Shown: positions 1 through 9,358 of the stretch, piece after piece
Layout: each line of letters begins with the position of its first letter
How positions within the stretch are numbered: the first letter of the stretch is position 1
Origin: Bacteroidia bacterium
Lineage (GTDB): Bacteria; Bacteroidota; Bacteroidia; B-17B0; Aurantibacillaceae
Length of the DNA stretch: 64,000 nt
Assembly (NCBI GenBank): GCA_014378485.1
Contig: JACMNO010000069.1
Span: forward strand, 62,001-126,000
Direction: 5' to 3'
Position numbers and translations under genes: made by a program
Notes under the pieces: model-generated
Databases searched by the model: none
What the model saw: only the letters and a program-made list of their open reading frames with translations
What the model was told of the DNA's origin: nothing

Positions 1-1
1 A

Positions 2-883
2 ATGAATATAAAAGTTATTGCGTTAGTTAGAAATTACGAAAAAGCAAAAATCAGGTTTTCACACCATATTGAAAACAAGCATTTACAATTTATTGTACAA
101 GATGTTTGTGACCCAATAGCTATAGATAAAAAAATTGATTTTATTATTCATGCTGCAAGTCAGGCCAGTCCAAAATATTATGGCGTTGATCCTGTTGGAA
201 CGTTGAGTCCTAATGTAATTGGGACTATCAATCTGGCAAAATTAGGTATTGAAAATAACGTTGAATCATTTCTGTATTTTAGTTCAAGTGAAGTGTACGG
301 AGAATTGCCTGAGTCTTTAATGCCTGTTAAAGAAGGTGTATTTGGCTTTATTGATCCTGCAAGAGTCAGGTCTTGTTATGGAGAAAGCAAACGTATGGGA
401 GAAACTATCTGCGTTAGTTACCATCATCAATTTGGGTTAAAATCAAAAATAGTCAGGCCTTTTCATACCTATGGTCCCGGAATGATGCTTGATGATGGTA
501 GAGTCTATGCGGATTTTATATCAAACTTAATTTCAAATAAAGATATTGTCTTAAATAGTGACGGATCTGCCAGGAGAGCTTTTTGTTACCTGACCGATGC
601 CACTGTCGGTTTTTTTAAAGTGTTGCTTGATGGTAAGACCGGAGAGGCATATAATATTGGGAATCCACATGAAGAATATAGCATATCTGAATTAGCCCAA
701 TTAGTTATTAATCTAAAACCAGGATTAAAAGTAATAGTCAAAATACCAGAAACCACTGGACAATATCTTAAAAGCACTGTTTCAAAAAATTCCCCAAACA
801 TTGATAAAATGATTGATTTATCGTGGGAACCCAGTGTTTCTGCAAAAATCGGTTTTGAGCGAACATTTAAAAGCTTCAATTAA
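2..883 (+). CDS. NAD-dependent sugar epimerase/dehydratase, 5' end outside window
   Basis: Extended short-chain dehydrogenase/reductase acting on nucleotide sugars, of the UDP-glucuronate decarboxylase / GDP- or dTDP-sugar dehydratase type. The visible 293 residues begin at the second Rossmann strand (KVIALVRN), so the N-terminal GxxGxxG NAD-binding loop lies upstream of base 1 and the apparent ATG at 2 is probably internal. Catalytic residues are visible: a serine in SSSEVYG (about residues 94-96) and Y126-x3-K130 in YGESKRMGE. RPFHTYGPG and the C-terminal YNIGNPHEEYSI segment are typical of the family. The stop is one base before the FkbM methyltransferase start, so the two are co-transcribed. 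The exact sugar product cannot be assigned. It forms the edge of a polysaccharide biosynthesis locus. Confidence 0.88.
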   Translation: MNIKVIALVRNYEKAKIRFSHHIENKHLQFIVQDVCDPIAIDKKIDFIIHAASQASPKYYGVDPVGTLSPNVIGTINLAKLGIENNVESFLYFSSSEVYGELPESLMPVKEGVFGFIDPARVRSCYGESKRMGETICVSYHHQFGLKSKIVRPFHTYGPGMMLDDGRVYADFISNLISNKDIVLNSDGSARRAFCYLTDATVGFFKVLLDGKTGEAYNIGNPHEEYSISELAQLVINLKPGLKVIVKIPETTGQYLKSTVSKNSPNIDKMIDLSWEPSVSAKIGFERTFKSFN

Positions 884-884
884 T

Positions 885-1826
885 ATGAAAATAAAAGATC
901 TAAAAGAAAAATTTAAAAATGGAGGGGTTTCAAAATCTGAATTCATAACACAAATGCACGAATTTCATAAAACGTTGTTTGATTTTTCAAATAGCATTTC
1001 TAATACGGAGATAGCTGAAATTTCTATTATCAATGGAAAAGTCATTTACACTTCAAATGCTACCAACTACCATAATGGTGGATCTAAGTTTATATCCGAT
1101 ATAAATGATAGCAGAACCGCTCCTGTAGAGGCCTTTAATTTTGATTTTTACGAACCAAAAGATTCTGAAATAATATACAGACTGGTTAAAGATGGTGATA
1201 CAATTTTTGATATTGGCGCTAACATAGGCTGGTATTCAATTCATTTAGCAAGAAAATTAAACAAAAGTAAAATATATGCCTTTGAACCTATTCCTGCTAC
1301 ATTCAATCAACTTGAACAAAATATAAACTTAAATAAATGTGAGAATATTATCCCTAATAATATTGCTCTTACTGACAGAAAACAAAGATTATCGTTTTAC
1401 TATTCACCAAAGAATACTGTAGCTTCTTCATCCCGTAATATTATGGAAAACGCAGATGCCGCGTTAGTAGAATGTGATGCAAATACCATTGATGAGTTTA
1501 TTTCAGAACACAAAATAACTTCTCTGGATTTCATAAAATGTGATGTCGAGGGTGCTGAATATTTTGTTTATAAAGGTGGAATGAAGGTTTTCGAAAAATA
1601 CAAACCAATTATTTTCACTGAAATGCTCCGCAAATGGGCCTCGAAGTTTGACTACCATCCAAATGATATTATAAATTTATTTTCGACCATTGGGTATAAA
1701 TGTTTTTTAATAAATAATAATATACTTTCAGAAATTAAAGAAATAACTGAAATAACTACAGAAACTAATTTTGTTTTTCTTCATTCAGAAAAACACAAAC
1801 CTGAAATGCAACAATTTATTAAATAA
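885..1826 (+). CDS. FkbM family methyltransferase
   Basis: SAM-dependent methyltransferase of the FkbM family, which typically O-methylates sugars or glycans in surface-polysaccharide and natural-product pathways. The SAM-binding motif I is visible as DTIFDIGANIGWYS, followed by the acidic YAFEPIPATF segment and the family hallmark DFIKCDVEGAEYFVYKG. The open frame extends back to 813, inside the epimerase gene, but the ATG at 885 (MKIKDLKEKF) fits the one-base spacing to the upstream stop and gives 313 residues. It sits between a sugar epimerase and a split transketolase, which supports a role in decorating or building an unusual sugar. The acceptor is unknown. Confidence 0.85.
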   Translation: MKIKDLKEKFKNGGVSKSEFITQMHEFHKTLFDFSNSISNTEIAEISIINGKVIYTSNATNYHNGGSKFISDINDSRTAPVEAFNFDFYEPKDSEIIYRLVKDGDTIFDIGANIGWYSIHLARKLNKSKIYAFEPIPATFNQLEQNINLNKCENIIPNNIALTDRKQRLSFYYSPKNTVASSSRNIMENADAALVECDANTIDEFISEHKITSLDFIKCDVEGAEYFVYKGGMKVFEKYKPIIFTEMLRKWASKFDYHPNDIINLFSTIGYKCFLINNNILSEIKEITEITTETNFVFLHSEKHKPEMQQFIK

Positions 1827-1833
1827 GTAATAC

Positions 1834-2637
1834 ATGCAAACTTCAAAGGATTTTGCGAGAGAAATAAGAAACGTTACTCTTAAAATGGTTTATAATGCTA
1901 AAGCTTCGCACATTGGTGGTGCTTTTTCTATGGCTGATATATTATCAGTATTGTATCATAATGTATTAAAAATAGATCCTACTGAACCGGATAATGAAAA
2001 CAGAGATAGGTTTTTATTATCAAAAGGCCATGCCTGCACCTCTTTGTATGCAACACTTGGATTAAAAGGATTTTTCGAGTTGAAAGAACTGGATAGCTAT
2101 GCTGCCAACGGTAGCAAATTTTTAGCGCACACTAGTCACTATATTCCAGGCGTAGAAATTTCAGCCGGTAGTTTAGGTCATGCTTTACCCATAGCATGCG
2201 GGTTAGCCATTGCTGCTCAAAAAAAACATAAAACCTGGAAAACCTATTGCCTGTTAAGTGACGGAGAATTAAATGAAGGATCAAATTGGGAGAGTATCTT
2301 ACTTGCACCACAATTAAAATTAAACAACTTAATATTAATTATTGATTACAATAAAATTCAGAGCTTTGGTTTTGTAAAAGACGTTATTGATATCGAGCCT
2401 TTATCAAAAAAATTCGAGGCCTTTAACTGGGAAACATATGAAATTAATGGCCATGATCATGAAGAATTATTAGCAACGTTTAAATTATGTGATAATGATG
2501 GACCGAAACCAAAGGTCATAATTTGTAATACTATTAAAGGGAAAGGGGTGAGTTTCATGGAGAATAAACTATTATGGCATTATAAATCACCTAGTGAAGA
2601 AGAGTATAATCAAGCAATCGGAGAGCTTAATTTATAA
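1834..2637 (+). CDS. transketolase, N-terminal (TPP-binding) subunit
   Basis: First half of a split transketolase, 267 residues, holding the thiamine diphosphate pyrophosphate-binding domain. The TPP/Mg motif is seen as SDGELNEGSNWE at about residues 142-153, and HASHIGG-like (AKASHIGGAFS) and KGHACTSLY segments carry the usual active-site histidines. Split transketolases occur both in central metabolism and in polysaccharide clusters. Here the gene is two bases upstream of the C-terminal subunit and directly follows an epimerase and an FkbM methyltransferase, so I infer a two-carbon transfer step in making a branched or unusual sugar rather than housekeeping pentose phosphate metabolism. A housekeeping role cannot be excluded. 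Confidence 0.88.
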   Translation: MQTSKDFAREIRNVTLKMVYNAKASHIGGAFSMADILSVLYHNVLKIDPTEPDNENRDRFLLSKGHACTSLYATLGLKGFFELKELDSYAANGSKFLAHTSHYIPGVEISAGSLGHALPIACGLAIAAQKKHKTWKTYCLLSDGELNEGSNWESILLAPQLKLNNLILIIDYNKIQSFGFVKDVIDIEPLSKKFEAFNWETYEINGHDHEELLATFKLCDNDGPKPKVIICNTIKGKGVSFMENKLLWHYKSPSEEEYNQAIGELNL

Positions 2638-2639
2638 TT

Positions 2640-3563
2640 ATGAGAACAGCCTTTATAAAAGAGTTAATAGAAGAAGCAAAAAAAAATAAAAATATATTTT
2701 TAATAGTTGCTGATTTAGGCTTTAGTGTAGTTGAACCATTTATTGAATTATTTCCCGACAGATTTTTAAATGTTGGGATAGCAGAACAGAATATGGCCGG
2801 TATAGCCAGTGGTCTTGCTACTGAAGGGTACAACGTTTATATTTATTCAATTGGTAATTTTCCAACATTAAGATGCATGGAACAAATACGATACGACATT
2901 TGTTACCATAATGTAAATGTTAAGATTATTGCGGTGGGAGGTGGATATGCGTATGCCTCTTTAGGTGCTTCTCATCATGCCACAGAAGAGATTGGTATGT
3001 TAAGGACCATTCCGAATTTAACTGTATGCGCTCCCGGAGATCCTGAGGAGATGCGTGCCATTACAAAATTTACTTCAGCACATAATGGGCCATGTTACAT
3101 TAGAATTGGAAAGGCCGGCGAGCCGGAAGTTCATAAAAAATACGATAAATCAATCGCCGAAGTAAAAAGCGGTGATATTCTAAATGTTATCAATGGCACC
3201 GATATAGCAGTTTTTTCCACGGGTTCCATGCTAGATTACTCTGCTAATTTCATTTCAAATAATAGCTTAAAAGCATCTTTATATAGTTTTCCATTTATTA
3301 AACCACTTAATAAAAATCAATTTACAGATATTCTCAAAAAATATAAGCGAATTATCACGATAGAAGAACATCAACTTAATGGCGGATTTGGTTCAACAAT
3401 CTTAGAATTAATCAACGATTTAAAAGAAACCAAAACAATAAGTTCATATCCAGAAATAAAACGGGTTGGTATTAATAATGCTTTTTATTCAATAGCAGGA
3501 ACACAAGACTATTTAAGAAAACTTGCAGGAATCGAATTACAATTAAACTATTTTGAACTTTAA
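2640..3563 (+). CDS. transketolase, C-terminal (pyrimidine-binding) subunit
   Basis: Second half of the split transketolase, 307 residues, with the pyrimidine-binding domain followed by the C-terminal transketolase domain. The conserved catalytic glutamate lies in NVGIAEQNMAGIASG (E49), and the GASHHATEEIGMLRTIPN segment is characteristic of transketolase/DXS pyrimidine domains. The C-domain starts near residue 180 (GTDIAVFSTGSM). It partners with the subunit encoded immediately upstream; together they are about the size of a standard transketolase. Its stop overlaps the stop of the convergent YfhO gene by four bases (3560-3563), and no room is left for a terminator between them. Confidence 0.88.
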   Translation: MRTAFIKELIEEAKKNKNIFLIVADLGFSVVEPFIELFPDRFLNVGIAEQNMAGIASGLATEGYNVYIYSIGNFPTLRCMEQIRYDICYHNVNVKIIAVGGGYAYASLGASHHATEEIGMLRTIPNLTVCAPGDPEEMRAITKFTSAHNGPCYIRIGKAGEPEVHKKYDKSIAEVKSGDILNVINGTDIAVFSTGSMLDYSANFISNNSLKASLYSFPFIKPLNKNQFTDILKKYKRIITIEEHQLNGGFGSTILELINDLKETKTISSYPEIKRVGINNAFYSIAGTQDYLRKLAGIELQLNYFEL

Positions 3564-5992
3564 CTTATTTCCTTAGATTTAATTTTCGTTTTTTTATATT
3601 TTACTATTATTAATAGCATTAAAAATAATATCAATCCACTTATAGAAATTTTTCCTCCGATATTTTTCAACCTTGGTTCAAAAGTTAATTCAACTTTGTT
3701 ATTGCCACCGCTAACAGGCAAACCCGTGAGGCCGGCATTTATACGATAAAGTTTAGCCTCCTTATCATTTACTTTCACGCTCCATCCTTCATCAAATGGC
3801 ATTGAAAAAAACAGAATCTTTGGTTCACTTACTGTTACCGAACCAACAATATTGTTATCAGAGAATTTAGAAATTTTGAAGGCATCTTTTTTCAATTCGT
3901 TTCCATAAGCCATGTAATTGTCAAATGTCACAGGCGCTGTTGTATCAGAAAGATTAAATTGTTTAAAAGAAGCAAAAGTTGATTTATCCTCGTTGCCAAT
4001 AACTGTTGATCTTAATAAGCAGAAATCTTTTTGTGTGGGTGATAATTTTTTAAAAGCATCTTCACCAATAATAGCATTATATGTAAAACCAAAGGGTAAT
4101 ACAAATTTGTTTTTGTAAACCGTTACGTCTCCAAACTTAGCAATAGAATCAAATCCCATATTGGTAACAGCCCTGTCGGTGCGCTTGGATAACCAATACT
4201 TACCACTCGCTATAGAAAAAAGAATTGGCCTGTCGCCCAAACCTTTTGCCCAACGAGTCGCATTCTCATCTTTCACATCAATCACATTCAGATCACCTAA
4301 AAATTTAATGTAATTTTTTTGATTGAATGAATAGTAAGATGTTGTGCCATAAAAGCCCTGCACCTTAGCATCATTAATACTTGAATGAATTGCCAAGCCG
4401 GAGCTGTAATCTTTATTGACCCTGAAAAAATCTTTATCAGTATTTTTTAAATAAGCGATCGATTCAACCGAATAGTCATTATAACCTATTTTATCTTTAA
4501 GCATAGAGCCAGTTACAACATCGCGTTTATTAACGGTGATACTTGAAAAATAAGCAACTTCAAAAAAACAAAGAACTATCAACACTGTCTTAGAAACAGA
4601 TTTCAGAGAAGTTTTAGTACTTAAACCATACAATAAACCTGCATAAGCCAGGATTAAAAAGGTAACTATTGATCTTAAGCCCGTATTAACCGCCGGTTTA
4701 AACTGGTTAGCCGGAGTGTATAATAAAATCAATAAAACCAATACTGTAACACCCAATACAATTTTATTGACTTTATTATTTTTTTCTATAAAACTGATTG
4801 CCCTTGCAGAGAACATTACCATAAATACAACAACCACTAAAGAAAACGCCCTGAAATAATCTCCCGAGAAAGCCCAGAAAGCATAACGAAAATAAGGGAA
4901 CAGGATAGGCATACAAAACAAGATGGTAATACCGCCATAAAATAATTTCTGACGTTTACTAAGCGAACTGAAAAACTGGGGAAAGGCCACTAAACAAAAT
5001 ATACCGCAATAAAATAAAGGTGCCTCTAAATAATTTTGCCAGCCGCGAAAATTACTTCCTGTACCAATCATATCACTTCCAAAAGCCCGAAACGTAGTTG
5101 TAAAACGTAATGTATCATCAGCTAAACCAAAAACGTCCTGTTGTTTAAGCTTGGCAAAGAAACTTGATTCACCACCAACACGCGGGCTTTCCAAGTACTG
5201 CAATATGTCAGGTAATAGCTGATAGCCGGTAATTGCAACTCCTATCCCTGCTAATCCAACTGTTTTCAGAATAAAAGTAAAGAAGGCTTTATTATTTGTT
5301 TCGTGTGTATCAAAATACCTTGCGCAAATATAAGTTGCCAGTACTATTGAATATGGGAACAATAAAAATGGTTGTAGGAAGCCCAAACACATGATACCAA
5401 ATACAAACCAAAAAAACTTCTGGTGGTTTAGCCACCGTTCAAAACCATACAAAATAATAGCTATGTATAAAGCTTCTGCAGAAAATATAGCCCAACAACC
5501 ACCTAATATGATAAAACCCGAAAAAGCAAAAAGAATAGAAAAGATGAGGGCTGAAAAACCAGACACCTTTACTTCTTTTAAGAATTTATAAAAAACCAAA
5601 CCTGACAAAAATATTTTCAGGATCTCCATAAACACTAATCCATAAGGTATTTTGGATTTATCGAAAAAGGTTAAAAAATCAGAGAAAAAATCCCCAAGCC
5701 AGATTGGAAACACATTTTGACCCATGCCCTGAGAGAAGCTCCATCCCGGCACACCATCTGTTTTCATAATATCTGAATAATTCGTTAACCAGGGGAAGTA
5801 AATATTAATGGAATCACTGCCGATATCCCTGAACAAATAGATTTTTTTGAGGATAATGAAATCACTGAAAATCAAATAGCAGGAAATAAGAATAAGTCCT
5901 AACAAATAATAAAGTTCTTTTCCTTTAATATAAGAATCATAGAAATTTGAATCAGATGAATTTACAGGCTGTTGTTTGTTGTGCTTTGACAT
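3560..5992 (-). CDS. YfhO family membrane protein
   Basis: Large polytopic membrane protein, 810 residues, matching the YfhO family (in Bacillus subtilis linked to lipoteichoic acid glycosylation, elsewhere uncharacterised GT-C-like proteins). An N-terminal cytoplasmic tail rich in polar residues is followed by a dozen or more hydrophobic segments up to about residue 500, then a soluble exterior beta-rich domain (residues about 500-780, with FDEGWSVKVNDKEAKLYRINAGLTGL typical of the family), and a last transmembrane segment (ISISGLILFLMLLIIV). The short loop after the first helix (FRDIGSDSINIYFPW) is in the place of a GT-C catalytic loop. It lies next to a second GT-C-like gene, suggesting glycan transfer at the periplasmic face. 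Substrate unknown. Confidence 0.85.
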   Translation of the reverse strand: MSKHNKQQPVNSSDSNFYDSYIKGKELYYLLGLILISCYLIFSDFIILKKIYLFRDIGSDSINIYFPWLTNYSDIMKTDGVPGWSFSQGMGQNVFPIWLGDFFSDFLTFFDKSKIPYGLVFMEILKIFLSGLVFYKFLKEVKVSGFSALIFSILFAFSGFIILGGCWAIFSAEALYIAIILYGFERWLNHQKFFWFVFGIMCLGFLQPFLLFPYSIVLATYICARYFDTHETNNKAFFTFILKTVGLAGIGVAITGYQLLPDILQYLESPRVGGESSFFAKLKQQDVFGLADDTLRFTTTFRAFGSDMIGTGSNFRGWQNYLEAPLFYCGIFCLVAFPQFFSSLSKRQKLFYGGITILFCMPILFPYFRYAFWAFSGDYFRAFSLVVVVFMVMFSARAISFIEKNNKVNKIVLGVTVLVLLILLYTPANQFKPAVNTGLRSIVTFLILAYAGLLYGLSTKTSLKSVSKTVLIVLCFFEVAYFSSITVNKRDVVTGSMLKDKIGYNDYSVESIAYLKNTDKDFFRVNKDYSSGLAIHSSINDAKVQGFYGTTSYYSFNQKNYIKFLGDLNVIDVKDENATRWAKGLGDRPILFSIASGKYWLSKRTDRAVTNMGFDSIAKFGDVTVYKNKFVLPFGFTYNAIIGEDAFKKLSPTQKDFCLLRSTVIGNEDKSTFASFKQFNLSDTTAPVTFDNYMAYGNELKKDAFKISKFSDNNIVGSVTVSEPKILFFSMPFDEGWSVKVNDKEAKLYRINAGLTGLPVSGGNNKVELTFEPRLKNIGGKISISGLILFLMLLIIVKYKKTKIKSKEIS

Positions 5993-6028
5993 ATACGCTA
6001 TATAATAAACACTAAATATAATAATTCC

Positions 6029-7882
6029 CTATTTAATATCCGGAGCTTCATAATCAACTCCCTTTCCATCCAGTTGAGATATTTTCAGGGAATTGACCTT
6101 TAAACCAAGTGATTGCTTCTCTATATTCCAAAAAAAACAGGCTATTTTTTTTGATTTTGATGGCAAGTTTCCTGTAAGCACACTTAATAATAAATGCTTT
6201 CTTCCGTTTAAATCATAGCACGACCATTGCAAAGGGTAACGCTTGAAATAAACCGTTTGGTCAAGAGAATCATTGATTTGCAAAACAAACCATGTATTTA
6301 CCGGTATCGGGATCTTTTCTATATCAAGATCTATCTCAGCCAAAAGAGGTGCCGTTTGAGAAAAAATCGTGTCATTGTGCCCGTAAAGACCAATAAATTC
6401 GTTTTCATCATTAGTTATTGTAATAGAATTGAGTTCTAATACCTTGTTCCGGACAATCTTTTCTTTTCTTTTTAAAAGCACAAAACCCCAGTCCGGTTCT
6501 GTATCAATGATATTATAGTAAGGTTTAAAATACTTTTCTTCCTGCTTGGTGGCAATGTAATAATCACAATTCATTTGCATGACCTCAACAGGATCAGCGG
6601 AGTATAAAGCACCGCCATGACGGTAATTTAAAAAAGCATAGAACAATTCTCTCACCCGATGTCCACCAATAGTAATTCGTTCCTGGGTTATACTTTGTTC
6701 TTTCAATAAAGTGGTATAAAAATGTTCCGGGATGGTTTCATAAACATTCAAGGAATGTTTTCTGAAATTTAAATTGAGCATGAAGTGTGAAGTAAGAGCG
6801 AACGAAAAAATGCCTAGAATAACAGTGTTGAGATTTGGAGATAACAAATCAAATGTAAAACTAATGAGCAATACAAAGAACAGATAAAAAAACAAACCTG
6901 TCCTGTCTTCTGGATAATTAACGCCCAATAGTTTATGCATCGCATAAAATCCCACGCATAAACATCCCAAAATAAATGCAAATAGCAAAGAGAAAGCTGG
7001 TTTCTTAAATTGTTCTTTTACTTTAAAAATGGAATTTCTACTATAATAAATAACCAGAAATAAAACCAATAAAAACAAAATGACCAATCCATATTTTAAT
7101 ACTGACGTTTCAAATCCGAAAATTAAATGTACTAAACTTACAAAGGTCACTTTCCAGTAACTATCTCCTGCCCCATAATATAAGGCACCATTATCCTGTA
7201 AAAAAAAGGAAAACGATAACCAGTAATAAATTGTGCCTAAATGCACTAACCATATGATGAGCGTTAAAGGCTGAAACAATTTTTTATTAAACAACTGTAT
7301 CAATGCTATAATTCCACTTAACAGCAACACAACAATGATCAAAATTAGGTTTGCGCTAATTGCCAATTGAAAAAACACTAAACTCACTATAAATTTATTT
7401 TTTCTTTCCGGATTATGAACATACTCCAGCATAAAAGCTATGCCTGCGAGTAACATTGCCATTGACAGACCATAACCCCTGCAGGCACTGAAAAATGACA
7501 ACCAATTAAATGATATTAATAATCCGGCCGTTAAAAATAGTTTAGATCCAAGTTGTTTGAGTTTGAGAGATATACGATACGTCGCAAAAATTAAAACGAT
7601 CAATCCTAAAAGGTTTGGTAATCTTAATGAAAGAGGAGATGAACCAAACAAATGAAAACACAGGTTTCCTAGCAAGCTATTTAAGATATGATTGTTTGCA
7701 TCCGCTGCCGAATGAAAAGGCATATAGTGTCCGGATTGAATAAAAAAGAAAAAAGTTGCCGTTTCATCATGATTGAAAGGAACATAAATACTTCTCAATG
7801 AAACAATCACAAAGACAAATAGGGCAACTAAAAAAAAGAAAATAGAAAACTGTTTGCCAGCCTTTAAATCTTGCGTGTTCAT
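6029..7882 (-). CDS. GT-C type glycosyltransferase-like membrane protein
   Basis: Polytopic membrane protein of 617 residues with about ten hydrophobic segments in residues 15-375 and a soluble C-terminal domain. The first extracytoplasmic loop carries PFNHDETATF, an acidic DE pair in the position of the catalytic Asp of the PMT/ArnT-like (GT-C) glycosyltransferases that use polyprenyl-phosphate sugars. This is an assignment by architecture and motif rather than by close sequence recognition. It follows the YfhO family gene's start by 36 bases on the same strand, so the pair (this gene first) is probably one transcript. The sugar donor and acceptor cannot be predicted. Confidence 0.65.
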   Translation of the reverse strand: MNTQDLKAGKQFSIFFFLVALFVFVIVSLRSIYVPFNHDETATFFFFIQSGHYMPFHSAADANNHILNSLLGNLCFHLFGSSPLSLRLPNLLGLIVLIFATYRISLKLKQLGSKLFLTAGLLISFNWLSFFSACRGYGLSMAMLLAGIAFMLEYVHNPERKNKFIVSLVFFQLAISANLILIIVVLLLSGIIALIQLFNKKLFQPLTLIIWLVHLGTIYYWLSFSFFLQDNGALYYGAGDSYWKVTFVSLVHLIFGFETSVLKYGLVILFLLVLFLVIYYSRNSIFKVKEQFKKPAFSLLFAFILGCLCVGFYAMHKLLGVNYPEDRTGLFFYLFFVLLISFTFDLLSPNLNTVILGIFSFALTSHFMLNLNFRKHSLNVYETIPEHFYTTLLKEQSITQERITIGGHRVRELFYAFLNYRHGGALYSADPVEVMQMNCDYYIATKQEEKYFKPYYNIIDTEPDWGFVLLKRKEKIVRNKVLELNSITITNDENEFIGLYGHNDTIFSQTAPLLAEIDLDIEKIPIPVNTWFVLQINDSLDQTVYFKRYPLQWSCYDLNGRKHLLLSVLTGNLPSKSKKIACFFWNIEKQSLGLKVNSLKISQLDGKGVDYEAPDIK

Positions 7883-7940
7883 ATGTGTAAAAATAGTTTT
7901 AGAAAACGTATAATAAAGATTCTATTCTAAAAATAAGCAT

Positions 7941-7970
7941 AAAAAAAGCATCCACCAGATGGCGGATGCT
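7941..7970 (-). terminator. intrinsic terminator of the lptE-secG operon
   Basis: On the minus strand an AGCATCCGCC / GGTGGATGCT hairpin (one G-U pair, short TCT-type loop) is followed by a run of seven T, about 20 bases after the secG stop. Seen directly; function inferred. Confidence 0.8.
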
Positions 7971-7990
7971 TAATTAATTAAATTTCTAAA

Positions 7991-8329
7991 TTATTTTGGA
8001 GTAGTCGTCGGGGCTGTTTGCTGCGCCGGCTGTGCGGCCGGCATAACTGTACCACCTGCTTTTTGTTTTGTTATTGAACCTTCAGTATCATCAGAACTTT
8101 CAGTTACTCCTGATTTTTTAGGAGTAGATAGTAAACTGAACACTAATAATAAAATGGCTAAAGTCCATGTTGCTTTTTCGATAAAATCAGTTCCACGACG
8201 TGCGCCCATTATCTGGTTAGCAGCTGAGAAATTACTTGAGATCCCTCCACCTTTTGAGTTTTGGACTAATACTACTAATATTAGTAATACACATACTATG
8301 ATAATGGCGATGGTTAAAATTGCTTGCAT
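7991..8329 (-). CDS. secG: preprotein translocase subunit SecG
   Basis: Small subunit of the SecYEG translocon in the inner membrane, 112 residues. The N-terminal transmembrane segment (AILTIAIIIVCVLLILVVLVQNSKGGG) with the QNSKGGG motif, the SSNFSAANQIMGARRGTDFIEKATW loop, and the second transmembrane segment (LAILLLVFSLLS) are diagnostic of SecG. The C-terminal tail is low-complexity (Ala, Pro, Thr, Gln), as often in Bacteroidota. It is the last gene of a lptE - unknown - secG operon, three bases after the upstream gene, and is followed by an intrinsic terminator. Confidence 0.95.
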   Translation of the reverse strand: MQAILTIAIIIVCVLLILVVLVQNSKGGGISSNFSAANQIMGARRGTDFIEKATWTLAILLLVFSLLSTPKKSGVTESSDDTEGSITKQKAGGTVMPAAQPAQQTAPTTTPK

Positions 8330-8332
8330 AAG

Positions 8333-9358
8333 TTATTTGTTAGTTTTCAGTTTTTCGATAAGGGATGCAAAGTAAACATTTTTTTGCGGAAATTTCAAAC
8401 TTAATATTTCATAAGCACGAATTGCTTTAGAGATATTACCCTGTAAAGCATAAATTTTAGCCAATGTTTCAGTAACCAAGTGCTCATTTTCTAGTAAACT
8501 TTGTTTGGCATCAGTGGCTGGTGTAAAGAATTTATTAGTGCCTAATTTTATTCTTCCTGGGTCAGATTCAATAATTTTATCAATTAATTGCTTTTTTTGC
8601 TCAAAAACAACTGATTTTTTCTCTTTTTCGGAATTTTTTTCTTCTTTTTTATTACTTTTTTGATCTTTCGGATTCTCTTCTTTCCCGGTTTTTGTTTGAA
8701 AAGTATGGGATTCTTTTTGAATAGTTTTTAACCAATCCGTAAAAGAACTTGGCTCACTGGTTTCCAATTTATGCAGATCTTGAGTCTTAATAATATCTGT
8801 TTGCACATAAGACTGCACAATTTCTTTGTTAATCTCTTGTTCAATCGACTTATTAAGTTTATCCACATCAAATTCTTCGGTTAGGATTTCCGTTTCGTTT
8901 TCAATTGATTTTACAATATCAAGTTCTTTATTTGGATGTTCTATTGCTATGATTTCCTTTTCAGGTGCAATCATGGCATTAGAGACGGTATTCAAATATA
9001 TGATTTTAACATCACTGTTAGTAACGGTCACCGGACTGAGCTCATGCTTTGGTTTTATTTCAACCGTCACATCAACAACAGGTGTTTGATTAATAATAAC
9101 CTCAGCATTTTTAATTACAGTAGTTTCTGCCTGGTGCAATAGCTCATACAATACGCTCCTGCTATTCGCAACAATAGCAGTTTTACGTAATTGCTTTGAA
9201 TAGTTTATCGACTGGTGTTTATGAAGGCCTTTAGTATAAAGTAAATGCGCACTCTCAAAAAAAGGATATTCATTGACTAAAACTTCTAGTTCTGCTAATT
9301 GAACAGATTCTATACTAACAGGCTGTTTTATAAGATCTATGAATTGCTGCTGTTGCAT
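8333..9358 (-). CDS. conserved Bacteroidota protein with C-terminal TPR-like helix pair
   Basis: Protein of 341 residues without signal peptide or transmembrane segment, hence cytoplasmic. Residues 1-90 are helical (LAELEVLVNEYPFFESAHLLYTKGLHKHQ resembles a TPR-like repeat), the centre (about 90-270) is acidic, Lys/Glu-rich and probably disordered, and the C-terminus (ETLAKIYALQGNISKAIRAYEILSLKFPQK) looks like one TPR unit. I do not recognise a named family; it is of the kind found between lptE and secG in Bacteroidota. Its ATG overlaps the lptE stop as TAATG, indicating translational coupling. A role linked to envelope export is guilt by association only. Confidence 0.75.
   Translation of the reverse strand: MQQQQFIDLIKQPVSIESVQLAELEVLVNEYPFFESAHLLYTKGLHKHQSINYSKQLRKTAIVANSRSVLYELLHQAETTVIKNAEVIINQTPVVDVTVEIKPKHELSPVTVTNSDVKIIYLNTVSNAMIAPEKEIIAIEHPNKELDIVKSIENETEILTEEFDVDKLNKSIEQEINKEIVQSYVQTDIIKTQDLHKLETSEPSSFTDWLKTIQKESHTFQTKTGKEENPKDQKSNKKEEKNSEKEKKSVVFEQKKQLIDKIIESDPGRIKLGTNKFFTPATDAKQSLLENEHLVTETLAKIYALQGNISKAIRAYEILSLKFPQKNVYFASLIEKLKTNK

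Noticed and set aside
8333-9358. Lys/Glu-rich protein as a TonB or FtsK-like linker protein
   Set aside because: No transmembrane segment or TonB C-domain is present; only TPR-like helices flank the charged linker.
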